Shown piece after piece: positions 57,789-64,000 of a stretch of DNA of 64,000 nucleotides (positions within the stretch are counted from its first letter, which is position 1; the number at the start of each line of letters is the position of its first letter). A program made the position numbers and the translations under genes. Source of the stretch: Pseudomonadota bacterium (lineage in GTDB: Bacteria; Myxococcota_A; Polyangia; Polyangiales; Polyangiaceae); assembly GCA_023423895.1 (NCBI GenBank), contig JAFAER010000081.1, forward strand, positions 1-64,000. The letters run 5' to 3'. The notes under the pieces are model-generated. The model made no database searches, had not been told where the DNA came from, and saw nothing but the letters and a program-made list of their open reading frames with translations.

Positions 57789-58984
57789 GGCCTCGCCTCC
57801 TGCGCTCCCGCGCCGTCCCCGACGGTGGCGTACTTCGTGACCTCGGTTCCTGGCATCCAGCGGTATCCCGCAGCGATTCGCTCGGACGGCGAGCCTGCGC
57901 GGTTGATGCGCTCGCGGTAGGCGAGCGAAAGCTCGGACTCCTGCTCGAGCGGGACGAAATTCGGGCCGTTCGCGCGGAGCGGCACCTGCGTCGAGAGGAT
58001 CTCGCGCACGTATTTGCGCTGACTCGAGAAGTCGATCGGCGTCGGCAACGTCTCCGGCACGATCTCGGCCGGATCGCGGTTCTCCATCCGTTTCATGAGG
58101 TCCGCGACCTCGTGGAACTGCCCGAGCTCGTAGTCGACGAACCTCTCCCAGAGCGCCTTGAGGCGGGGATTCTGCTCCTGGCGTGCGCACGAGTAATAGG
58201 CGTAGACCTCGGCGAGCTCGTGCAGGAGCCACTTCTCGAGCATCGTCTCGTTGGGATCCTGCATGCACTCGTACTGAGTCGTGTGCTGCTCCTCGATCGA
58301 AGCGATCTCCGCGTAGAGCTGACGCGCCACCGGATCCGAGAACGTCGGTCCGATGTTCATGTAGTAGTCGCGGACCTGGTTCTCCGCTGCGACGATGATC
58401 TGTGCGTTGATCTTGGAGATCGGGGCCGCCGTGGTCCGGTCGTAGTGGTCGCGCAGGTCGTCGGCGGGATGTCGATGTTCGTCGACGGTCGGCCGGCCAG
58501 GAAGGATGTCCGTGTAGCACTGGACGATGTTGTTCGCGTCCAGCCCTTCGACCCGGTCCATCAGCGCCGAGAAGCGGTAGAGATGGTCGAAGTCTTCGAG
58601 GAGCCCGAAGTCGAGGATCTGCTTCAGGTACGGGTCGGGCTCGTGCTGCGCCAGCACGGCTGTGACCTCGATCGCGGTCTGCTCGTAGCCGAGCGTGGTC
58701 TCTAGAGGGCTCTGGTCCGGCGGGTTGAGCCAGTTCACTAGCGTCTGTTGATGGTGGTCCACGCGACGTATCCGCGCGAGAGGCAAGCGCAGCTCGTCGC
58801 TCATTCGAGCGCATGCATGACTGAAGCGGACGGACTCCTGCTCCACTCCGTTCATGAGGATGACGCGAACTCGTGTGAACGCGTCATCATCGAGCTTCGA
58901 GAACGGCACTTGTACGAGGTCCTTCCAGTCGAACTCCTGCTTGTCGACTGGAGTGCCCCGCTCCTTGAAGATGTCTATGGACAT
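57785..58984 (-). CDS. Ferritin-like protein, large type, copy B
   Basis: The 399-aa paralogue of the 53958 product, with long identical stretches such as KLDDDAFTRVRVILMNG, AEIASIEEQHTTQYEC and PTPIDFSSQRKYVRE. All Glu/His positions listed for copy A are kept except that the first EQH becomes DHH, so the candidate metal sites are nearly unchanged. The ATG at 58984 is preceded by GGAGG. It is the first gene of operon B, downstream of the cytochrome oxidase genes on the same strand but with its own sigma-54-type element. Confidence 0.75.
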   Translation of the reverse strand: MSIDIFKERGTPVDKQEFDWKDLVQVPFSKLDDDAFTRVRVILMNGVEQESVRFSHACARMSDELRLPLARIRRVDHHQQTLVNWLNPPDQSPLETTLGYEQTAIEVTAVLAQHEPDPYLKQILDFGLLEDFDHLYRFSALMDRVEGLDANNIVQCYTDILPGRPTVDEHRHPADDLRDHYDRTTAAPISKINAQIIVAAENQVRDYYMNIGPTFSDPVARQLYAEIASIEEQHTTQYECMQDPNETMLEKWLLHELAEVYAYYSCARQEQNPRLKALWERFVDYELGQFHEVADLMKRMENRDPAEIVPETLPTPIDFSSQRKYVREILSTQVPLRANGPNFVPLEQESELSLAYRERINRAGSPSERIAAGYRWMPGTEVTKYATVGDGAGAQEARP

Positions 58985-59019
58985 GCGGCCTCCGCTGGTT
59001 TCGTTGGAGCAGGCCGCAA

Positions 59020-59035
59020 CGCAACGCGCATGCCG
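59020..59035 (-). promoter_or_regulatory. Sigma-54-type promoter, ferritin-like operon B
   Basis: Read on the minus strand the element is CGGCATGCGCGTTGCG, with GG at 59034-59033 and GC at 59022-59021. It differs from the operon A element in only three positions and lies 36 nt (against 29 nt) from the start codon. The predicted transcription start is near 59010. Confidence 0.6.
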
Positions 59036-59117
59036 CGGCGAGCTCGACGAAGCCCGTGCTCGCGAGCGCCTGCCAGCGGGCGTCGCGTCGTGGAGCGCGC
59101 GTCACATGTCTCGATCG

Positions 59118-59978
59118 CTAGCGAGGCGATGATGCGCGTCGGCGCTCGGCGGTCGCGATCCGTCGTGACGACTCTCCGAGCCATGCTGCGAAGAGCGCGA
59201 GGGCGGCGAGCCCGAGGACCATTCCTGCCGGAATCCACATGATGAGCCCGGCCAGTTGCTGGTCCTCGGCGGCATCGACCTCGAAGGGGGCCCCACGCTC
59301 GGCGTAGAGCGGGTAGACGACGCGCTCGGCGACCGTCAGAAGCGCTCCGAGGATGCTCGTGTGAGCGGCCGTAGCGAAGACGAACAGGACCGCGAGCCCG
59401 TAGCCGGCGCGGCCGTATCGGCCGCGGACGATCGACCACCAGAACAGCGCAGCCGTCGCGAAGAACGTCGCATGCTGCACCGCGTGAACCGCCTCGCTCC
59501 GGAGCGCAGCTTCGAACAGCGATGGGACGTGCCAGAGCCAGACGACGACGCCGTGGAGGAGCAACAGCAACAGGGGCGAAGTCGCCACTCGCCATCCGCG
59601 GCGCAGGCCGGGCCGCGCAGCAAGCTCCCCTGCGCGGGGGCGAAGCTCGTCGGGCAGCGCCCACATGAGCGCGACGATCGGACGACCGAGGACGATCAAC
59701 GGTGGAGCGATCAGCATGATGATCTCGTGCTGCGTCATGTGAGCCGAGAACAGCAGATCGCTCAGGCGGTCGACCGGCGAGACGAGCGCGACGACGAGCG
59801 CGAGCTGCCCGATCCCGAAGGCGAGCGCCTCCCAGCGCGCAATCCCATGTCCCGGACCGACACGCTTCCAGAGACGTGCGGTCCCAGCTGCGTACACGGT
59901 CGACGACAACGCGATTCCGCCGAGTGAGAGGGGGTCGAGCGTCCACCATCCGAGCGCCTCGCGAGCATCGATGCACAT
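59118..59978 (-). CDS. ctaG: Cytochrome c oxidase assembly factor CtaG (caa3 type)
   Basis: The 286-aa protein has about seven transmembrane helices with conserved His and acidic residues between them: 'FSAHMTQHEIIMLIAPPLIVLG', 'LHGVVVWLWHVPSLFEAAL', 'VHAVQHATFFATAALFWW' and 'AAHTSILGALLTV'. This is the Caa3_CtaG family, which takes part in copper insertion for caa3 oxidase. It is the last gene of the oxidase operon, 3 bp after the small membrane protein gene. It is distinct from the CtaG/Cox11 family despite the name. Confidence 0.88.
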   Translation of the reverse strand: MCIDAREALGWWTLDPLSLGGIALSSTVYAAGTARLWKRVGPGHGIARWEALAFGIGQLALVVALVSPVDRLSDLLFSAHMTQHEIIMLIAPPLIVLGRPIVALMWALPDELRPRAGELAARPGLRRGWRVATSPLLLLLLHGVVVWLWHVPSLFEAALRSEAVHAVQHATFFATAALFWWSIVRGRYGRAGYGLAVLFVFATAAHTSILGALLTVAERVVYPLYAERGAPFEVDAAEDQQLAGLIMWIPAGMVLGLAALALFAAWLGESSRRIATAERRRASSPR

Positions 59979-59981
59979 TGG

Positions 59982-60293
59982 TCAGTGCTCCGGTGAAAGC
60001 ATCGACGCCGGCACCTCGAAGGCGACGATGAGCAACGCGAAGAACGCCCCGAGGACGGCGCCGAGCGTCGCGAGGAAGTGGTCGACACGGTCCGTCTCGG
60101 CGCGCCTGGCCCGCCATGCATACAGCGCCGCGGAGAGCGCGAAGATCAAGGCGATGACGGTGCTGACGTGAAGGGACACCTTCGTCCCCGTCTCTTGGGC
60201 GCGGTAGACGAGGACGTAGAGCACGAGGAGGTCGACCGCCGCAGCCGCGGGGCTGGTGAGCAAGGCGAGCACGAGGCGCGTGCGCAGGCTCAT
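59982..60293 (-). CDS. Small membrane protein of the cox operon
   Basis: The ATG at 60293 overlaps the ctaE stop (ATGA) and gives 103 aa with three hydrophobic helices ('AAAAVDLLVLYVLVY', 'VSTVIALIFALSAALYAW' and 'FLATLGAVLGAFFALLIVAFE'). Its position fits a small accessory or subunit-IV-like component of the oxidase, but no diagnostic motif is present. Confidence 0.7.
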   Translation of the reverse strand: MSLRTRLVLALLTSPAAAAVDLLVLYVLVYRAQETGTKVSLHVSTVIALIFALSAALYAWRARRAETDRVDHFLATLGAVLGAFFALLIVAFEVPASMLSPEH

Positions 60294-60919
60294 CGCATCA
60301 CCCCGTCGATGTAGAAGAGCGCGGCGAAGGGTATCCAGACGAGGTTGGCGAACCACCAGAAGAGCGCCGTGACCTCGACGTCCTCGAAGTGCTTCTCCTC
60401 GAGCGGACCACGGAACAGGACGGCGCCCATCACCAGCGACTCCAGGACGCTCGCGATCAGCTCGACGGTGTGCATTCCGTACGTCGTCCAAACGACGGAG
60501 GTGTACGCGTTTTCGGTCCAGGAGAAGGGCAGGGACGCGATCTCCCAGGCGCGCAGTGCACACGCAACGAGCCCGATGGACACGCCGATCATGAGCATCC
60601 GTCGCGTCGGCTTCAGCTCCAGACGATGGCAGGGCCCGACGCTGAGCTGCATCGGGATGCAGCTCGCGACCATGACCACGGTCGTGAGGATCCCCGGGCC
60701 GATTCGCAGCCGCTCGCTCGGCGGCCACTCGTTGAAGTTGCCGCGCACGTAGAGGTACGACGCGAACATGATCGCGAGCGCCGTCGTCTCGATCGCGATG
60801 AAGCCGAGCGCGCCCCAGAACAGCGCGGACCTTCGCCCGAAGCCGTAGCGGGGAAGGTCGGTCACGTCGATGGTCGGCCCGTCGGACACGGGAGCCACGG
60901 GAGCCACGTGTTCCGTCAT
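60290..60919 (-). CDS. ctaE: Cytochrome c oxidase subunit III
   Basis: The ATG at 60917-60919 gives 209 aa with five transmembrane helices, as in the short subunit III of Bacillus-type and caa3 oxidases. Typical segments are 'ALFWGALGFIAIETTALAIMFASYLYVRG', where the Glu lies within the membrane, and 'YGMHTVELIASVLE' plus 'FEDVEVTALFWWFANLVWI'. It stabilises the catalytic core; it has no cofactor. Its start overlaps the ctaD stop by 4 bp. Confidence 0.9.
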   Translation of the reverse strand: MTEHVAPVAPVSDGPTIDVTDLPRYGFGRRSALFWGALGFIAIETTALAIMFASYLYVRGNFNEWPPSERLRIGPGILTTVVMVASCIPMQLSVGPCHRLELKPTRRMLMIGVSIGLVACALRAWEIASLPFSWTENAYTSVVWTTYGMHTVELIASVLESLVMGAVLFRGPLEEKHFEDVEVTALFWWFANLVWIPFAALFYIDGVMR

Positions 60920-62823
60920 GGCTGCTCCTCGTCGAGATGGTGCTCGTCGACCTCGCTTCTTCGCGGCCAGTACCAGAGCGTCAGCACGACCACCATGGCG
61001 ACGGCGCCGTAGACGAGCCCCCAGGGCGTGAAGATGCACGCGATGATCGTCGCCGTCGTCACGAGCGCCAGGCTGAACGGCGACAGCGACGGTCCGGGGT
61101 TCTTCTCCTTGTGGGACGGCTCCGCATCGATCACGTTCGTGATGAGCTCCTCTCGCGGCTCGAGGCCGACGACCTTCCCGACCGGCGCCATCCAGAGCGG
61201 ATAGCGCGCGGTGACGATCGCGACGTGCCGCTCCTCCATCCGCGGCGGCGGCGACGCGTAGTGCCACTCCAGGGACGGGGCCTCCCACGGATCGTTGCCT
61301 GCCGGCGTGCCCGAGCGATACGCCCACGCCAGGTTGATCGCGACGACGAGCACACCGAGCCCGAGGACGACCGCGCCGATGGTCGAGAGGAGGTTGAGCG
61401 TGCCCCAGCCGGTCGACTCCGCGTACGTGTACACGCGTCGCGGCATCCCGTGCAGCCCGAGCATGTGCTGGGGGAAGAACGTGAAGTGGAAGCCGGCAAA
61501 GACGAGCGCGCACGAGAGCTTGCCGAGCCGCTCGTCCGTGAGGCGCCCGCTGACCTTCGGGAACCAGTAGTGGAGCGCTCCGAGCAGCGGAAAGACGGCG
61601 CCGCCGATGAGCGTGTAGTGGAAGTGCGCGACCACGAAGAACGTGTCGTGCACCTGGAGATCGATGGGAACGGACGCCTGCATCACGCCGGTGAGCCCGC
61701 CGACGAGGAACGTTCCGAGGAAGGCGAGGACGTAGCAGAACGGCGTCGTGTACCGAGGACGGCTACCCCAGATCGTCGCAATCCAGCAGAAGAACTGAAC
61801 CCCGGTCGGGATCGCGATGACGATGCTCGCTGCCGTGAAGAAGCTGGCTCCCAGCTGCGGGAGGCCGGTCGCGAACATGTGGTGCACCCAGAGGCCGAAC
61901 GCGAGGATGGCCGTGGCCACGTTCGCGAGGACGACGGGCGTGTAGCCGAAGAGAGGTCGGCGCGTGAACGTCGTCACCATCTCGGAGACGAACCCGATCG
62001 CGGGCAGGAAGATGATGTAGACCTCCGGATGCCCGAAGAACCAGAACACGTGCTGCCAGAGGAGTGCGTCGCCGCCTTCGGCCTGGTTGAAGAAGTGGGT
62101 GCCGACGAGGCGATCGAGGGCGAGCATCGTGCTCGCGACCATGACGGCCGGCATCGCGAAGATGACCATGAACGCCGTGACGAGGCTTGCCCACACGAAG
62201 ACCGGCATGCGGTCGAGGGACATGCCTGGGGCGCGCTGCTTGAAGATGGTGGCGATCAGGTTCACGGCGATCGCGAGAGCGGACAGCTCGGTGAACGTGA
62301 TGAGCTGCGCCCAGACGTCAGCGCGCTTTCCCGCGCTGTATTCGGGGCCGGAGAGCGGTACGTACGCGAACCACCCGGCGTCCGGACCGGTGTTCATGAA
62401 GAAGGACAGCCAGAGGAAGATGCCGCCGAACAGATACGTCCAGTAGGCGAACGCCGACAGCCGCGGGAACGCGAGGCTCTTGGCGCCGATCATGAGCGGC
62501 ACCACGTAGATGCCGACGCCCTGCATCACCGGCACGGCGAAGAGGAACATCATCGTCGTGCCGTGCATCGTGAACGTCTGGTTGTAGAGGTCCGGCCCGA
62601 GGACGTGCAGCGCGGGACGCGCGAGCTGCAGGCGCATCAGGAGCGCCAGCACGCCCGCGAGCAGGAAGAACACGAGCGCTGTCACGACGAAGCGCAAGCC
62701 GATGACTTGATGCTCCGTCTCCGCGATGAACGACAACACGCGCGAGCGGTCGATGGCGCGCTCGCGGCGCGCCTTCGGCTCGGTCTGCGCGCGGGGCAGC
62801 GCGGGGGACGCGTCCGCGGTCAT
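60916..62823 (-). CDS. ctaD: Cytochrome c oxidase subunit I
   Basis: The ATG at 62823 gives 635 aa. The heme-copper core has the low-spin heme His in TMHGTTMMF, CuB ligands in GHPEVYIIFLPAIG (with the His-Tyr pair of A-type oxidases) and VHHMF, and the heme a3/a His residues in HDTFFVVAHFHYTL. Twelve helices are followed by an additional C-terminal membrane region after 'REELITNVIDAEPSHKEKNPGPS', as in caa3-type subunit I. It reduces O2 to water and pumps protons in the inner membrane. Overlaps with both neighbours indicate one operon. Confidence 0.95.
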   Translation of the reverse strand: MTADASPALPRAQTEPKARRERAIDRSRVLSFIAETEHQVIGLRFVVTALVFFLLAGVLALLMRLQLARPALHVLGPDLYNQTFTMHGTTMMFLFAVPVMQGVGIYVVPLMIGAKSLAFPRLSAFAYWTYLFGGIFLWLSFFMNTGPDAGWFAYVPLSGPEYSAGKRADVWAQLITFTELSALAIAVNLIATIFKQRAPGMSLDRMPVFVWASLVTAFMVIFAMPAVMVASTMLALDRLVGTHFFNQAEGGDALLWQHVFWFFGHPEVYIIFLPAIGFVSEMVTTFTRRPLFGYTPVVLANVATAILAFGLWVHHMFATGLPQLGASFFTAASIVIAIPTGVQFFCWIATIWGSRPRYTTPFCYVLAFLGTFLVGGLTGVMQASVPIDLQVHDTFFVVAHFHYTLIGGAVFPLLGALHYWFPKVSGRLTDERLGKLSCALVFAGFHFTFFPQHMLGLHGMPRRVYTYAESTGWGTLNLLSTIGAVVLGLGVLVVAINLAWAYRSGTPAGNDPWEAPSLEWHYASPPPRMEERHVAIVTARYPLWMAPVGKVVGLEPREELITNVIDAEPSHKEKNPGPSLSPFSLALVTTATIIACIFTPWGLVYGAVAMVVVLTLWYWPRRSEVDEHHLDEEQP

Positions 62824-63785
62824 CGCAGGCTCTCCAGGTAGGCGGAGACGTCGTCTAGGTCGGCGGACGACATCCCCGACTCCGGCATGATGACCCCGGG
62901 CTTGCCGTGTTGCGGATTCGCGATCCAGCTCCGGAGGTTCTCGCGATTGTTCGCGAGCGTGCCCATCGCGATCGCGCTCCGGCTGCCCACGTGCGTGAGG
63001 TCGGGGCCGACGGCCGCGAAGGCGGTCGTGCCGACGATCGCATGACACGAGACGCAGCGGCCGCCGAGGAACGCTGACCGCCCGCGCTTCTCCTGATCGG
63101 TCTCCGGCTCGCGGGCCGGTGCACGCATCTTCGCGAGCCACGTCTGGAGCTCCGGTTCGGGCTCGGCGACGATGCGGAGGCGCATGTTCGCGTGCTGCAG
63201 GCCGCAGTACTCGGCGCACATGCCGTCGAACGTGCCGGGACGCTCGGCCCGAAGGACGAGGGTCGTCGGCTTTCCTGGGATGAGATCCCGCTTTGGACCG
63301 AGGTTCGGCACCCAGAACGAGTGGATGACGTCGTGCGACTGCAGGCGGAGCTCGACGGCGCGCCCGACGGGGATGTGGATCTCGTAGCTCGTACGAACGC
63401 TGTTGGAGCTGACCGCGTCCGGGTAGTTCACGTCCCACCACCAGCGCTGGCCCGTGATCTCGATGGCGAGCGCGTCCTTCGACGAGAGCGCCGCAAGGGC
63501 TCGGCTGGTCGAGACGCTCGCCACGAGCAGGATGACGAGCACGAACACGGTCGCTGCGGTCGCCGCGCCTACCACGTGCGCCTTGCGTCGCATGACCTCG
63601 GGAGGAGACTCTTCGTTCAGAGGCTCGTCTTCTCGACGTTCGCGTCGCAAGCCGATCACGAGCGCGGCGATGACGAGGACGAAGACCACGATCGACACGC
63701 CGACGTAGGTGTCGAACAACGACCGAATGTGCTCCGCCTGGGAACCTGCCGGCTCGAGGACGGAGATCTCACCGGGCGTCTTCAC
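62820..63785 (-). CDS. ctaC: Cytochrome c oxidase subunit II fused to cytochrome c
   Basis: The 321-aa protein has two transmembrane helices (about 28-46 and 72-93), then a cupredoxin domain with GQRWWWDVNYPD, the CuA ligands in SHDVIHSFWVP and MCAEYCGLQHANM, and finally a C-terminal cytochrome c domain with CVSCH and the axial Met in 'VIMPESGM'. The fused cytochrome is the defining feature of caa3-type oxidases. It receives electrons in the periplasm and passes them to CtaD. The N-terminus lacks an obvious cleavable signal peptide or lipobox. Confidence 0.94.
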   Translation of the reverse strand: MKTPGEISVLEPAGSQAEHIRSLFDTYVGVSIVVFVLVIAALVIGLRRERREDEPLNEESPPEVMRRKAHVVGAATAATVFVLVILLVASVSTSRALAALSSKDALAIEITGQRWWWDVNYPDAVSSNSVRTSYEIHIPVGRAVELRLQSHDVIHSFWVPNLGPKRDLIPGKPTTLVLRAERPGTFDGMCAEYCGLQHANMRLRIVAEPEPELQTWLAKMRAPAREPETDQEKRGRSAFLGGRCVSCHAIVGTTAFAAVGPDLTHVGSRSAIAMGTLANNRENLRSWIANPQHGKPGVIMPESGMSSADLDDVSAYLESLR

Positions 63786-64000
63786 GGCGGGATCTCCTTC
63801 GTAGGCGGTAGGGTTGGGCGGCGGGACGTCGGATCGCCGCCCGCCATGTGGTCGGAGCGCCCGGGGCGCACGTCCTTCGGGAGCTGGCCGCTGAGCGACC
63901 GTACGTACGCGTCGAGCTGCCAGGCTTGTTGTTCCGAGAGCCGATGGCGGAACGCCGGCATCCCGTTCGGGCGGCCATCCATGATCGACGTGAACACCGC
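63782..64000 (-). CDS. Cytochrome c domain protein, partial (5' end outside window)
   Basis: The frame is open to the window edge and encodes 72 C-terminal residues. 'IMDGRPNGMPAFRHRLSEQQAWQLDAYVRSL' (in two parts) is the typical end of a class I cytochrome c, with the axial Met in GMPAF; the CxxCH motif must lie beyond the window. A Pro/Arg-rich tail follows. It overlaps ctaC by 4 bp and therefore belongs to the oxidase operon, probably as an electron donor. Confidence 0.8.
   Translation of the reverse strand, partial: AVFTSIMDGRPNGMPAFRHRLSEQQAWQLDAYVRSLSGQLPKDVRPGRSDHMAGGDPTSRRPTLPPTKEIPP

Overview
The window is GC-rich, almost fully coding DNA from a bacterium that looks like a member of the Myxococcota (Polyangiales/Sorangiineae type). 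The grounds are the mix of genes: two Ser/Thr protein kinases, three sigma-54 enhancer-binding proteins (one with an FHA sensor), Cys-rich 'D-x-D-C' lipoproteins, an OmpA-family barrel protein and many lineage-specific proteins. This is inference from gene content; there is no rRNA or other phylogenetic marker here. No tRNA, rRNA, CRISPR array, insertion sequence or prophage was seen.

Layout. (1) 1-22318 is a regulatory and envelope region: a partial Cys-rich lipoprotein, a CBM9-like lipoprotein, a Ca2+-type P-type ATPase, a PspA/IM30 protein with a YbjN/CesT-like partner, a Ser/Thr kinase, an FHA-type enhancer-binding protein followed by a small membrane protein gene that has a good sigma-54-type promoter, a receiver-type enhancer-binding protein, a second Ser/Thr kinase followed by two envelope protein genes, an ABC ATPase downstream of an NtrC-type activator, and a large OmpA-family protein. 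(2) 22319-44306 is a glycan or glycoside biosynthesis locus. It starts at a sigma-54-like promoter (near 22890) and runs through about fourteen genes, most joined by 1-11 bp start/stop overlaps: two NDP-sugar epimerases, a B12-binding radical SAM enzyme, a GT4 and four CgeB-like glycosyltransferases, a UDP-glucuronate decarboxylase, a sugar nucleotidyltransferase, a methyltransferase, an apparently circularly permuted glycoside hydrolase, an HD/DUF4202-like protein and myo-inositol-1-phosphate synthase. A divergent pair (a phosphoribosyltransferase/kinase-like fusion and a KimA-like transporter) and a second epimerase plus HD-like cassette follow. The genes together suggest an inositol- and xylose-containing, methylated oligosaccharide or glycolipid; no flippase, polymerase or exporter is present, so its fate is unknown.

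(3) 44307-51240 holds a CheR/PAS protein coupled to a hybrid histidine kinase, small unknown genes, a DHCR24-like FAD oxidase and a hemerythrin with a histone-H1-like tail. (4) 51315-58984 has treZ (trehalose synthesis) and two copies of a two-gene ferritin-like operon. Both copies are preceded by near-identical sigma-54-type promoter elements, and they flank an MqsA-like regulator that sits behind a large palindrome. (5) 59118-64000 is a caa3-type cytochrome oxidase operon read on the minus strand (partial cytochrome c, ctaC, ctaD, ctaE, a small membrane protein, ctaG).

The most notable signals are the glycan locus with its permuted hydrolase, the duplicated ferritin-like operons, and five GG-N10-GC promoter candidates with extended matches to the sigma-54 consensus, in a window that also encodes three sigma-54 activators.
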